The notes below the pieces were generated by a model. It did not search any database. It was given only the letters and a program-made list of their open reading frames with translations, and was not told where the DNA came from. Below are positions 41,502 through 50,754 of a stretch of DNA of 64,000 bases, piece by piece; within the stretch, counting starts at the first letter, position 1, and every line of letters starts with the position of its first letter. A program made the position numbers and the translations under genes. This DNA is from Streptomyces sp. ACA25 (GTDB lineage: Bacteria > Actinomycetota > Actinomycetes > Streptomycetales > Streptomycetaceae): assembly GCF_028200735.1 (NCBI RefSeq), contig NZ_JAQKPV010000002.1:372001-436000 (forward strand), given 5' to 3'.

Positions 41502-41927
41502 TCACCGAGGTTCGGGGTCCGCCGCGCAGCCGATGAGCTCCGCCGACGTGGCCCGCTGCGTGGTCCGCAGGACGACTGCACGGTGGATGCGGTCCGTGTC
41601 GTCGTCGAAGCGGAAGTCGGCCCGCCCCACCTCGAGGCCGTCGGGCGCCTGGGACCGCACGGTGCACACCCCCGCGACGTCCGCCGGCTTGCGCACCGCG
41701 ATGCGTGCCTCCACCTCGGTGTCCGACAGCACCTGGAAGCCGGTCAGCTCGCCGGAGACCGGCTGCCCCGCGATGTACACGGCGCCGGCCCAGCCCAGGG
41801 CACCCACCAGGACGGCGCCCAGCACCCCGCCGATGATCTTCAGACGCCGGTCGGTACGGGCGTCGTCCCCGGCCGATCGGCCGTAACGCCCCCGGGGCAG
41901 CCCTGCCCGGGCGGTCGGCTCCGTCAC
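41502..41927 (-). CDS. DUF4307-type single-pass membrane protein
   Basis: This 141-aa protein has an Arg-rich N-terminus (LPRGRYGRSAGDD), one membrane helix (KIIGGVLGAVLVGALGWAGAVYI) and an extracytoplasmic beta-rich domain with two cysteines. It looks like the actinobacterial DUF4307 family of unknown function, usually next to mca and greA. GTG 41927 gives the family-like start. A longer frame begins at ATG 41999 but lacks a ribosome site and adds 24 atypical residues. Confidence 0.8.
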   Translation of the reverse strand: MTEPTARAGLPRGRYGRSAGDDARTDRRLKIIGGVLGAVLVGALGWAGAVYIAGQPVSGELTGFQVLSDTEVEARIAVRKPADVAGVCTVRSQAPDGLEVGRADFRFDDDTDRIHRAVVLRTTQRATSAELIGCAADPEPR

Positions 41928-42048
41928 TTCGCCACTTTCCCCTCGCGCTCCCGCCCGCTCCACGACGCCCTCGGACGGGAATACCGGGCGCCGGTTCATC
42001 AGTCACTATAGGAGGCGTTTCCCGGACCTAGACGACGAGGATCGAGCC

Positions 42049-42921
42049 TTGACTGAGCAGCTGCGGCTCATGGCTGTGCACGCGCACCCCGACGACGAGT
42101 CGAGCAAAGGCGCGGCCACCATGGCGAAGTACGTGTCCGAAGGGGTCGATGTACTCGTCGCGACCTGCACGGGGGGCGAGCGCGGCTCGATCCTCAACCC
42201 CAAGCTGCAGGGCGACGCGTACATCGAGAAGAACATCCACGCGGTGCGGGCCAGGGAGATGGACGAGGCGCGGGAGATCCTGGGGGTCCGGCAGGAGTGG
42301 CTGGGCTTCGTGGACTCCGGGCTGCCGGAGGGCAACCCGCTCCCGCCGCTGCCGGACGGCTGCTTCGCGCTCCAGGACGTCGAGGAGGCAGCGGAGCCGC
42401 TGGTGCGGCTGATCCGGTCGTTCCGGCCGCAGGTGATCACCACCTACGACGAGAACGGCGGCTACCCGCACCCGGACCACATCATGACCTACAAGATCTC
42501 CGTGGTGGCGTTCGACGCCGCCGGCGACCCGGACCGCTATCCGGAGGCCGGCGAGCCGTGGCAGCCGCTGAAGCTCTACTACAACCAGGGCTTCAACCGC
42601 CCCCGGACCCTGGCTCTGCACGAGGCTCTGCTGGAGCGCGGCATGGAGTCCCCGTACGGCGAGTGGCTCAAGCGCTGGGCGGAATTCCAGCGCAAGGACC
42701 GGGACCTCACGACGTACGTGCCCTGCGCCGAGTTCTTCCCCGTGCGGGACAAGGCACTGATCGCCCACGCCACCCAGATCGACCCGGACGGCGGCTGGTT
42801 CAAGGTGCCGATGGAGATCCAGCAGGAGGTCTGGCCGACCGAGGAGTACGAGCTGGCGAAGTCGCACGTCGCCACCACCCTCCCCGAGTCCGACCTCTTC
42901 GCCGGCATCCGGCAGGATTGA
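42049..42921 (+). CDS. mca: Mycothiol S-conjugate amidase
   Basis: This 290-aa zinc amidase cleaves mycothiol conjugates to mercapturic acids and GlcN-Ins, for detoxification. It has the LmbE/PIG-L metal motif HAHPDDE (His13, Asp16) and GGYPHPDHIMTY (His144 region). Its C-terminal segment (FPVRDKALIAHATQIDPDGGWF) is typical of Mca rather than MshB. The TTG at 42049 has GAGG upstream. The CACTATAGG element at 42004-42012 is a plausible -10. Confidence 0.96.
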   Translation: MTEQLRLMAVHAHPDDESSKGAATMAKYVSEGVDVLVATCTGGERGSILNPKLQGDAYIEKNIHAVRAREMDEAREILGVRQEWLGFVDSGLPEGNPLPPLPDGCFALQDVEEAAEPLVRLIRSFRPQVITTYDENGGYPHPDHIMTYKISVVAFDAAGDPDRYPEAGEPWQPLKLYYNQGFNRPRTLALHEALLERGMESPYGEWLKRWAEFQRKDRDLTTYVPCAEFFPVRDKALIAHATQIDPDGGWFKVPMEIQQEVWPTEEYELAKSHVATTLPESDLFAGIRQD

Positions 42922-42925
42922 CGCC

Positions 42926-43129
42926 ATGACTCCTCTCCTCGGCCCAGAGCTCCTCTTTCTCGCGGATGTCCAGCGGGAACGGGAGCTGGATGAGTTCGCC
43001 GTCACCCCGGGCGTGCTCGGCTTCGTCGTGTTCGCGGTGCTGGGCGTCGCCGTGTGGATCCTGCTGAAATCGATGAACACGCGGCTACACAAGGTGAACT
43101 TCCAGGAGCAGCCGCGCTCCGACGCCTGA
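42926..43129 (+). CDS. Small single-pass membrane protein
   Basis: This 67-aa protein has one strong membrane helix (GVLGFVVFAVLGVAVWILL) and a basic/polar tail. It begins five bases after mca, so it is probably cotranscribed. No motif indicates function. Its presence beside mca seems conserved in Streptomyces from memory. Confidence 0.78.
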   Translation: MTPLLGPELLFLADVQRERELDEFAVTPGVLGFVVFAVLGVAVWILLKSMNTRLHKVNFQEQPRSDA

Positions 43130-43239
43130 CGCACCCTTCCGGCACCGCGCCCGTCTCCCGGTGCGCGCCCCCTCCGGCCTGCCCGCCCCGGCGCGCCCGC
43201 TGCCCCGTCCGGCCCGCGAGGCGGCAGCGGACGCGCCCC

Positions 43240-46200
43240 TCAGGTCGCCACGCCCACCAGGTCGCGGGCCCCCCGGCGCGGCACCATGCCCATCCGCCAG
43301 CCCGGCCAGCCCGAGTCCGGGCCCTGTCCGCGCTCGAGCAGCAGGGTGTAGGTGTCCGCGACATCCGCCAGCCGCGGATCCCGCAGCGGGTGGTCCGCCC
43401 GCACCAGCCCGGCCAGCTCCTCCTGGGCCACCGCCTGCCCCACCTCCGAGCCGCCCGGTGAGGCCAGCGGCAGCAGCGTGCAGCGCAGGAACTGCGCCCA
43501 GTCCGCTCCCCGGGCGTCCGGGCGTCCCTCGCCGTATCCTTCGGTGAACAGCCGCAGCGCCTCGTCCGCCAGCTCCAGGGCCTGTGCGGGCCGCTCGTTG
43601 CCCGCGTCGATGACCGCCAGCTCCAGGCAGGACCACGCCTCGCCGTGCACCACTCCGGCCCGCTGGAAGTCCCGCCGGGCGTCGGTCAGCAGCTGCCGTG
43701 CGAAGCCGCTGTTCCGCAGCGAACCGGTGCTGGCCGCCCGCATGTCCCGGGTCACCCTGGCCGAGTGGTGCCGGGCGCAGGCCAGCCCGTAGATGTCCCG
43801 CATCCGGCTGAACATGGTGCGGGACTGCTCCAGGGTGCGCACCGCACCCGAGGCGTCCCCGGCGTCCTCCAGCGCCTGGCCCAGGTGGTACAGCGTCCAC
43901 GCCTCACCCCGGGCGTCCTCGTTCTCCCGGTGCCGGGCCAGGGCCGCGGTCAGCTGCTCGGTACCCGCAGTCGGATCCGAGACGCAGACCCGGGCCCGCC
44001 CCAGCTCGGTCAGCGCCCAGGCCTGACCCCGCGGGTCACGCGAGCGTTCGTAGAGCGCCATCGCGGACCGCAGCTCGCTCTCGGCCGCCGGTACCGCCCC
44101 GCGCCGCAGCAGGGTCTGTCCCAGCTGGAACCGGGTCCACGCCTCGCCGTGCACGCTGCCGCTGCCCTGATGCAGCCGCAGCGCCTCGGCCAGCAGCTCG
44201 GCGGCGGTCACCACGCGGCCGCACTCCCGCTCCACCGTGGCCAGGGCGTGCAGGGTCCAGGCCCGGTCGCCGGCGAACTCCTCGCCGGTCTGCATCGCCA
44301 GCGCCTCACGCAGCTTCTCCCCGGCCTCCGGCAGCCGGCCCTGGTGCTGGAGCGTGATACCGAGATCGCGCAGCGCCCGGGCCGCGCCGGCCGGGTGCTG
44401 GGCCTCCTCGTACAGGCTGACCACCGAGGACAGGGTGCTGCGTGCCCGGTCGAGGTCGCCGACCTGCCTGGCGGCCACGCCCGTGCGCCACTTCACGGAC
44501 CGGGTGAGCAACCCCTGGTCGACCGCCTGGGTGAGTTCGTTCAGCTCACCCAGGCGGTACAGGTCACCGCGCAGCAGGCAGTAGTCGCACAGCGCCCCCA
44601 GCAGGTGCTGGGCGACGCTGGGGTCCACCCCCTCGTCGGCGTGCCGCAGAGTGGACGTGATGAAGCTCGTCTCGTCGTCGAACCAGCGCAGGGCGGCCTC
44701 CAGGGACGGGAAGCCGTGGCCGCCCGCCGCCCCGGGAAGCAGGTCGGCGCGGGTGGAGGTGTTTCCGTCCAGCAGCCGGATCACGGTGTCGGCCAGTTCG
44801 GCGTAGCTGCGGATGAGCCGCTCCTGGGCGGCAGCCCGGTCCGCGGCCGTTTCCTCCTGCCAGAGCTGGGCGCGGGCGAAGCGGCGGACCAGGTCGTGCA
44901 GCCGGTACCGGTCCCCCCGCACGTGCCGGATCAGGCCGGCCCGGGCCAGCTCCTGCAGCCGCCGCCCGGCGACCGGCCGGCCGACGTCGAGCAGGGCCGC
45001 GGCGGCACCGGCACCGAGGCTGGCCCGGCCGGCGAGCGCCAGCCGGCGCAGCAGCGTGCGGCACTCCTCGGGCTGGTCCGCGTAGCGCAGCCGCAGCACC
45101 CGCTCGGCGGGATCCGGGATTCCGCCCGTCGGCCGGTGGGCCTCCAGCTGGTCGGCGAGTGCCGCGGGCGTGCGCTCCTCCAGGGCGGAGCCGGCCAGCC
45201 GCAGCAGCAGCGGGCGGCCGTCGCACAGCTCGATGAGGCGGCTCCAGTCCTCCTCGCCGGAGGGCACCGCCAGTGTCTCCGGCCGCTCCACGGAGGCGCG
45301 CAGCAGCTCCTGCGCGCTGTCGCGGTCCAGCGCTTCGAGCGGCAGCTGGTGCACGGAGGCCGGCAGGTCCGCGTCGAGGGTCAGCGGCTCGGCGGCGGTG
45401 ACCAGGACCAGGGAATCCGAGCCGTGCGGGACGAGGGCCTGCACCTGGGCGGCGTCGGTCGCGTCGTCCAGGATGATCACCACGGGAGTGCCAGTGAGGT
45501 GCTGGTGGTAGCGCTCGATGAGGCGGCGCAGCTGGGTGACGTCGCCGCTCGGGTCCCGCCCGGCGGCATCCCGGAAGAGCAGCTGGTCGCGGGGGGCGCC
45601 GAGCCGGTTCATCAGATGGAGGACGGCGTCCCGGGTGGGCAGCGGGTCCTGGCTCTGGCCCCGCAGGTCCACCAGGCAGGCGCCGCGGAACAGCTCGCGC
45701 ATCTCGTGGGCGGCCCAGCGGGCCAGCGTCGTCCGTCCGGAGCCGGACGGGCCGTGCAGGACGACCACGGTGGGGCGGGTGTCGGTCCGGGCCCGGTCCC
45801 GGTTGACCCACTGGGTGACCTGCGTGAGCTGGCTGCTGCGGCCGATGAACGGGTGCCCGCGGTCCGGGAGCTGGTCGAAGGACTTCGCCAGGACGCTGCG
45901 CGTGCGGGCGGCGGCGCTGCGGTCCGTGGGGCGGGGCCGGGAGCGGGGGGCCGCCGGCCGGCCGGTGGTGGCCCGGTTCTGCCGTCGGGCGGTCACGGCC
46001 CGCTGCTGGTCGAGGTAGGGACGGATGCCCCGCACTTCGACGGCGGTCAGCCAGGCGAGCCGCAGCTGCTCCACGCCGCCCGGCTGGTTCCGGCTGCCGG
46101 CGTCCGATTCGGTGCTCCACAGGTGCGCGACGGCCGCGTGCACGGTGAAGCCGAGAACGGCGGCCAGGGCGACGGCGGTGGCGCCCAGTAACGCCGCGGT

Positions 46201-46518
46201 GGTCTCGCCGTCCCTGGCGAGCAGGAGCAGGGCCGCCAGGGAGGCCGCCGCGGTGGCGACGGCCGGGCCGCCGAGCAGCGCGGGGGCGAACCGGTCGAGG
46301 AGCCGCCGGGGAGCCCCGGCCGCCTCGGCCTGCCGGAAGTCCTCGTACTCGTCGCGGGCCGGGTGGACGATGTCGGCCAGCGCACCGCGGGCCCGCTCCA
46401 GCAGCTGCCGGCCGTCGACAGCGCCCGCCGACCGGCGCACCTCTTCCTCCACGGCCCGCGACAGCAGCCGCTCGACCTCCCCCCGGTGCTGCTGCGTGAG
46501 TCCTGGCTGTCCCGGCAT
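43240..46518 (-). CDS. Membrane-anchored STAND (NB-ARC) ATPase with TPR repeats
   Basis: In this 1,092-aa protein, an N-terminal helical region is followed by two membrane helices (about 78-130). An NB-ARC domain follows with P-loop GPSGSGRTTLARWA near 254 and Walker B VVIILDDATDA. A winged-helix-like part (RYRLHDLVRRFARAQL) and a long array of TPR-like repeats (LGITLQHQGRLPEAGEKLREA and many similar) run to the end. Such STAND proteins are signalling or defence switches. No effector domain is visible. ATG 46518 has GGGAGGGGGAG upstream and replaces a longer frame with 43 atypical residues. It stands alone between two hairpin-bounded units. Confidence 0.85.
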   Translation of the reverse strand: MPGQPGLTQQHRGEVERLLSRAVEEEVRRSAGAVDGRQLLERARGALADIVHPARDEYEDFRQAEAAGAPRRLLDRFAPALLGGPAVATAAASLAALLLLARDGETTAALLGATAVALAAVLGFTVHAAVAHLWSTESDAGSRNQPGGVEQLRLAWLTAVEVRGIRPYLDQQRAVTARRQNRATTGRPAAPRSRPRPTDRSAAARTRSVLAKSFDQLPDRGHPFIGRSSQLTQVTQWVNRDRARTDTRPTVVVLHGPSGSGRTTLARWAAHEMRELFRGACLVDLRGQSQDPLPTRDAVLHLMNRLGAPRDQLLFRDAAGRDPSGDVTQLRRLIERYHQHLTGTPVVIILDDATDAAQVQALVPHGSDSLVLVTAAEPLTLDADLPASVHQLPLEALDRDSAQELLRASVERPETLAVPSGEEDWSRLIELCDGRPLLLRLAGSALEERTPAALADQLEAHRPTGGIPDPAERVLRLRYADQPEECRTLLRRLALAGRASLGAGAAAALLDVGRPVAGRRLQELARAGLIRHVRGDRYRLHDLVRRFARAQLWQEETAADRAAAQERLIRSYAELADTVIRLLDGNTSTRADLLPGAAGGHGFPSLEAALRWFDDETSFITSTLRHADEGVDPSVAQHLLGALCDYCLLRGDLYRLGELNELTQAVDQGLLTRSVKWRTGVAARQVGDLDRARSTLSSVVSLYEEAQHPAGAARALRDLGITLQHQGRLPEAGEKLREALAMQTGEEFAGDRAWTLHALATVERECGRVVTAAELLAEALRLHQGSGSVHGEAWTRFQLGQTLLRRGAVPAAESELRSAMALYERSRDPRGQAWALTELGRARVCVSDPTAGTEQLTAALARHRENEDARGEAWTLYHLGQALEDAGDASGAVRTLEQSRTMFSRMRDIYGLACARHHSARVTRDMRAASTGSLRNSGFARQLLTDARRDFQRAGVVHGEAWSCLELAVIDAGNERPAQALELADEALRLFTEGYGEGRPDARGADWAQFLRCTLLPLASPGGSEVGQAVAQEELAGLVRADHPLRDPRLADVADTYTLLLERGQGPDSGWPGWRMGMVPRRGARDLVGVAT

Positions 46519-46552
46519 CCGCTCCCCCTCCCGTGACGCCGGCCGCGCGGCC

Positions 46553-46588
46553 GGCCAGGGGCTGTCGGCCCTGCGACAGCCCCTGGCC
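46553..46588 (-). terminator. 15-bp perfect hairpin after the second ABC operon
   Basis: GGCCAGGGGCTGTCG pairs exactly with 46574-46588 around GCCCTG. It lies past the permease stop (46675) and before the STAND gene start on the minus strand, so it should end the transporter transcript. Confidence 0.82.
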
Positions 46589-46674
46589 GAGGTATACCCG
46601 GTGAGCGGGGGCTCACCTGTGCTCCGGCCGGCCGGTCCCGGGCCCACGTCGGCCTCCGACGCCGGAACCGGCCC

Positions 46675-47541
46675 TCAGCGCGTGACGCGCTTGTACTTGC
46701 GCACCGCGAGCGTGCGGAAGACCGCGATGATGGCCAGCGGCCACAGCACGGCCGCCAGCACCGGGTACTGCAGGGTCAGGGCATTGGTCGCGGGCTCACC
46801 CGCGGGGTTGCCGAAAAGCTCGCGCACGGCGAACACGGTGGCACTGAACGGGTTCCATTCGGCGATCGGCTGGAGCCAGCCCGGCATGTTCTCCGAGGAG
46901 ACGAAGGCCACCGAGACGAAGGTCAGCGGGAAGAGCCAGACCAGCCCTCCCGAAGTGGCCGCTTCCGGGGTGCGGACCGACAGGCCGATGAGCGCGCCGA
47001 TCCAGGTGAACGAGTAGCCGAGCAGCAGGAGCAGGGCGAAGGCGCCGAGCGCCTTGGGGATGCCTTCGTGGAACCGCCAGCCGACCATGAAGGCCACGAC
47101 GGACAGCACGACCAGGATCAGGGCGGTCTGCACCAGGTCCGCGAAGGTGCGGCCGGTGAGTACCGCGCCACGGGACATCGGCAGCGACCGGAACCGGTCG
47201 ATGATGCCCTTCTGCATGTCCTCCGCGATGCCGGCGCTCGCTCCGGCGGTGGCGAAGGTGACGGTCTGGGCGAAGATGCCGCCCATGAGGAACTCGCGGT
47301 ATGCCGCGGCGTCCAGACCTGCCCCGGGGACGTTGATCGCTCCGCCGAAGACGTAGGAGAACAGCACCACGAACATGATGGGCTGGATCAGGCCGAAGAC
47401 GACGACCTCGGGGATGCGCAGCATGCGCAGCAGGTTGCGTTTGGCCACGACCAGGGAGTCCCGGAAGCCCTGGACGAAGGCGGGCCTGCCGTTGGTCGCG
47501 GGTACGGGTGCGCGGGAGGGTTTCTCCATGGCGGTGGTCAC
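46675..47541 (-). CDS. ABC-2 type transporter permease
   Basis: This 288-aa protein has six predicted membrane segments and the ABC-2 consensus (GIFAQTVTFATAGASAGIAEDM, IDRFRSLPMSRGAVLTGRT). It pairs with the ATPase encoded upstream. GTG 47541 overlaps that stop (GTGA) and is preferred to ATG 47529 because it is coupled. This is the second DrrAB-like system in the window. It lies among core genes and its substrate is unknown. Confidence 0.92.
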   Translation of the reverse strand: MTTAMEKPSRAPVPATNGRPAFVQGFRDSLVVAKRNLLRMLRIPEVVVFGLIQPIMFVVLFSYVFGGAINVPGAGLDAAAYREFLMGGIFAQTVTFATAGASAGIAEDMQKGIIDRFRSLPMSRGAVLTGRTFADLVQTALILVVLSVVAFMVGWRFHEGIPKALGAFALLLLLGYSFTWIGALIGLSVRTPEAATSGGLVWLFPLTFVSVAFVSSENMPGWLQPIAEWNPFSATVFAVRELFGNPAGEPATNALTLQYPVLAAVLWPLAIIAVFRTLAVRKYKRVTR

Positions 47542-48557
47542 GATGCTTCCTCGGTGGCCGCGGCGGTCTTGTCGGTGGTGGCAGCCTTCCGGCTGCGCGC
47601 GGAGGTCTCCTCTTCCTCCTCGGCGGCGTGGCCGGTCAGGGAGAGGAACACGTCGTCCAGGGTCGGCCGGCGCAGGCCGATGTCGTCGATCTCGACACCC
47701 TCGGCATCCAGCTCGCGGATGACCTCGGCCAGCAGCTTGGCGCCGCCGGCCACGGGAACGGTGAGCTTGCGGCTGTGGCCCTGGAGCTTGGCCTCGCCGT
47801 CGCCGAGGCGCTGGAGCACCTCCGTGGCGACCGGGATCCGGTCGCGCTCGTGCACCACGACCTCGACGACATCGCCGCCGGCCCGGGTCTTGAGCTCGTC
47901 GGAGGTGCCGCGGGCGATGATCCGGCCGTGGTCCACCACCGCGATGCCGTCGGCGAGGTGGTCGGCCTCCTCCAGGTACTGCGTGGTCAGCAGCAGCGTG
48001 GTACCACCGGCGACGAGCTCCTGGATGATCTCCCAGAGCCCCTGCCGGTTGCGGGGGTCCAGGCCGGTGGTGGGCTCGTCCATGAACATCACGGGCGGGC
48101 TGACGACCAGGGCCGCGGCCAGGTCGAGGCGGCGGCGCATGCCACCGGAGTAGGTTTTCGCGGTGCGGTTCCCGGCCTCCGCCAGGTTGAACCGCTCCAG
48201 CAGTTCGCCGGCCCGCTTCCGGGCGGCCTTCGCGGACAGCTGGTAGAGCTGTCCGACCATCTGGAGGTTCTCCCGGCCGGTCAGGTATTCGTCGACGGCG
48301 GCGAACTGACCGGAGAGCCCGATGGACCGGCGGACCGCGTTGGGGTCTTTCAGGACGTCGATACCCGCGACTTCGGCTCGGCCGCTGTCGGGGGTGAGGA
48401 GCGTGGTGAGGACGCGTACCGCGGTGGTCTTGCCCGCGCCGTTCGGTCCGAGCAGACCGAAGACGGTGCCTTCCGGTACGTCGATGTCCACGCCGTCCAG
48501 TGCCCTGACATCGCCGAAGGTCTTGACCAGACCTTCGGCGTAGATGGCGCCTGGCAT
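47538..48557 (-). CDS. ABC transporter ATP-binding protein (DrrA family)
   Basis: This 339-aa ATPase has Walker A GPNGAGKTT, signature YSGGMRRRLDLAAAL, Walker B VMFMDEPTTGLDPR and a C-terminal DrrA-type domain ending RPTLDDVFLSLTG. An unusual Glu/Ala/Thr-rich tail of about 35 residues follows. Upstream at 48675-48691 sits a CGCGAT-AC-ATCGCG palindrome that may be a repressor site for this operon. Confidence 0.94.
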   Translation of the reverse strand: MPGAIYAEGLVKTFGDVRALDGVDIDVPEGTVFGLLGPNGAGKTTAVRVLTTLLTPDSGRAEVAGIDVLKDPNAVRRSIGLSGQFAAVDEYLTGRENLQMVGQLYQLSAKAARKRAGELLERFNLAEAGNRTAKTYSGGMRRRLDLAAALVVSPPVMFMDEPTTGLDPRNRQGLWEIIQELVAGGTTLLLTTQYLEEADHLADGIAVVDHGRIIARGTSDELKTRAGGDVVEVVVHERDRIPVATEVLQRLGDGEAKLQGHSRKLTVPVAGGAKLLAEVIRELDAEGVEIDDIGLRRPTLDDVFLSLTGHAAEEEEETSARSRKAATTDKTAAATEEAS

Positions 48558-48674
48558 GGTGTTCTCCGAAATCTGTGAGTGATCGCTGTTCAGGTACGGC
48601 CCCGGTCCGTGCGCGCGCAGGGGTCACGCCGCCGACCGCGCCCGGGGAACGCGGTGCGGCGACCGGGCTCAGCA

Positions 48675-48691
48675 TATCGCGATACATCGCG
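48675..48691. promoter_or_regulatory. Palindromic operator candidate before ABC operon
   Basis: TATCGCGATA (48675-48684) overlaps CGCGATACATCGCG (48678-48691), two nested palindromes about 120 bp upstream of the ATPase start. Such ATCGCG-rich sites are typical of TetR- or PadR-type repressors of drug exporters. No regulator gene lies next to it. Confidence 0.45.
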
Positions 48692-48743
48692 TCCATGGGA
48701 CGGAACACAACTCCTCCGGGAGCCCGCTCCGGAGCCTTCCGGC

Positions 48744-49988
48744 TCAGCTCAGCACGGTGTAGCCCGTCTCCCGCAGCGCGGCGGCCACCTCGATGCAGTG
48801 CTGCGGCCCCTGCGTCTCCAGTTGCAGCTCCACCTCCGCCTCGTCCACCCCCAGTCTCGGATCGGTCCGGACGTGGTTCACCGTCAGCACGTTAGCGTCG
48901 GCCACTGACAACTCCCCGAGCAGTCCGGCCAGCACCCCCGGCCGGTCGGGCAGCCGCAGCCGCAGGGACAGGTAACGCCCGGCGGCCGCCATGCCGTGCC
49001 GCAGCGTCCGCTGCATGACCAGCGGGTCGACGTTCCCTCCGGAGAGCACCGCCACCACCGGACCGGTGAAGGACTCGGGCTCGGAGAGCAGCGCGGCCAC
49101 CGGGCTCGCGCCCGCCGGCTCCACCACCAGCTTCGCCCGCTCCAGACACAGCAGCAGCGCCCGGGAGAGAGCGTCCTCACTGACGGTACGCACCTCGTCG
49201 ATGTATTCGCCAATGATTTTGAACGGCACGTCCCCCGGCCGGCCCACCTTCATGCCGTCCGCCATGGTCGCCACCGAGTCCAGCGCCACCGGATGCCCGG
49301 CCGCCAGCGAGGGCGGGTAGGCCGCCGCACCCTCCGCCTGCACTCCGATGATCCGCACATCGGGCCGCAGCGACTTCACCGCCAGCGCCACCCCGGCTGC
49401 CAGACCACCGCCTCCGATTCCGACGACGATCGTGCCGACCTCCGGGCACTGCTCAAGGATCTCCAGGCCCACCGTGCCCTGTCCGGCCACCACGTCGGGG
49501 TGGTCAAAGGGGTGGATGAACACCGCTCCGGTCTCGCGCGCGTAGCTCTGCGCCGCGTGCAGGGTCTCGTCCACCACCTGGCCATGGGTGCGCACCAGCG
49601 CCCCGTAGTCCCGGGTCGCCGCCACCTTGGGCAGCGGAGCCCCCGCCGGCATGAACACCGTCGACCGCACTCCCAGCAGCGAGGCCGCGAGGGCCACCCC
49701 CTGCGCGTGGTTTCCCGCGCTCGCGGCCACCACTCCGCTCGCCCGCTCCTCAGCGGACAGCGCGGCGATCCGGGTGTACGCGCCGCGCACCTTGAACGAA
49801 CCGGTGCGCTGGAGGTTTTCGCACTTCAGCAGTACCGGAGCACCCACGAGCTGGGACAGATACCGGCTGCCCTCCATCGCGGTCACCCGGGAGACACCCG
49901 CCAGCACCTTCTGGGCGCCGAGAACATCGTCGATACTGGGCCTGTGGGGGAGGGCGGGGGTGGTGCCCTCGGACCGGTTGACAACCAT
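48744..49988 (-). CDS. ilvA: Threonine dehydratase
   Basis: This 414-aa PLP enzyme deaminates threonine to 2-oxobutyrate. PLP Lys66 lies in RTGSFKVRGAY and the phosphate-binding loop is GIGGGGLAAGVA. The C-terminal about 80 residues form an ACT-like regulatory domain (LRLRLPDRPGVLAGLLGEL). The short single-ACT form matches the actinobacterial catabolic/biosynthetic type. 2-Oxobutyrate could feed isoleucine or, speculatively, the cluster's E1. Three 21-bp tandem repeats lie 80-140 bp upstream. Confidence 0.94.
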   Translation of the reverse strand: MVVNRSEGTTPALPHRPSIDDVLGAQKVLAGVSRVTAMEGSRYLSQLVGAPVLLKCENLQRTGSFKVRGAYTRIAALSAEERASGVVAASAGNHAQGVALAASLLGVRSTVFMPAGAPLPKVAATRDYGALVRTHGQVVDETLHAAQSYARETGAVFIHPFDHPDVVAGQGTVGLEILEQCPEVGTIVVGIGGGGLAAGVALAVKSLRPDVRIIGVQAEGAAAYPPSLAAGHPVALDSVATMADGMKVGRPGDVPFKIIGEYIDEVRTVSEDALSRALLLCLERAKLVVEPAGASPVAALLSEPESFTGPVVAVLSGGNVDPLVMQRTLRHGMAAAGRYLSLRLRLPDRPGVLAGLLGELSVADANVLTVNHVRTDPRLGVDEAEVELQLETQGPQHCIEVAAALRETGYTVLS

Positions 49989-50068
49989 GACGCCAGTCTC
50001 GCAGCCGCCCGCGTCCCCGGCCCGGGCAGCATGCCCGCCCCGTCGGCCGGCCCGGACCGGCCGGGCCG

Positions 50069-50131
50069 CGTCACAGGTTCATGCAGCGGCGTCACAGGTT
50101 CATGCAGCGGCGTCACAGGTTCATGCAGCGG
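50069..50131. repeat. Three 21-bp tandem repeats
   Basis: Units at 50069-50089, 50090-50110 and 50111-50131 share core CACAGGTTCATGCAGC and are identical. A fourth, diverged partial unit follows. They lie between ilvA and the divergent MarR gene. One unit equals two helical turns, so they could be stacked operator sites, or a simple minisatellite. Confidence 0.9.
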
Positions 50132-50243
50132 CGTCACAGCTTCGCACGGAGCGGACGCCGGGAGGGCACGGGGCGCGTACCCTGTGCGAACGCTTCACGC
50201 AACCCCCTGTATCCGCCACCCACTCTATTTCAGATAATCGGAC

Positions 50244-50726
50244 ATGAGCCCTGAATCCACCGCGCACCACACCGACCAGCAACTCGACGCGCTCCAGCAC
50301 GAGGTGGCCACGTTCGCCCGCCGAGCCGAACAGACCCGCCTCGCCGGGGTCGGCCCTGCCCGCAACTCCATGGACCGGGCCGCCTACCTGCTGCTCAGCC
50401 GGCTCGACCAGGACGGCCCGGCCGGCGTCAAAGCCCTCGCGGCCGGGATGGGCATCGACTCCTCCACCGTGACCCGGCAGGTCGCTCCGCTCGTCGAATC
50501 CGGACTCGTCCACCGGACTGCCGACCCCGACGACGGCCGGGCCGTGGTCCTGCAGCTCTCCCCGCGCGGCACCGCCCGCCTCGAAGAGGTGCGCGCCTCA
50601 CGGTGCACCCTCATGGCTCTGTTGACGGAGGACTGGAGCGAGGAGGAGCGCGAGTCTTTCCGCACGCTCCTCACCCGCTTCAACACCTCCGTCGCCGACT
50701 GGCTGAACGGCTCACTACCGGAGTGA
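50244..50726 (+). CDS. MarR-family transcriptional regulator
   Basis: This 160-aa winged-helix protein has the MarR core: LAAGMGIDSSTVTRQVAPLVESGLV recognition helix and wing RTADPDDGRAVVLQLSPRG. It probably controls itself and perhaps the divergent genes through the repeats at 50069-50131. The ATG at 50244 has a poor ribosome site. Confidence 0.92.
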   Translation: MSPESTAHHTDQQLDALQHEVATFARRAEQTRLAGVGPARNSMDRAAYLLLSRLDQDGPAGVKALAAGMGIDSSTVTRQVAPLVESGLVHRTADPDDGRAVVLQLSPRGTARLEEVRASRCTLMALLTEDWSEEERESFRTLLTRFNTSVADWLNGSLPE

Positions 50727-50754
50727 GCCGCCCGCCGGGCGTCTCCCGGAACGG

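Noticed and set aside
43645..46191. 848-codon plus-strand frame
   Set aside because: Antisense shadow of the STAND ATPase with no family motif.
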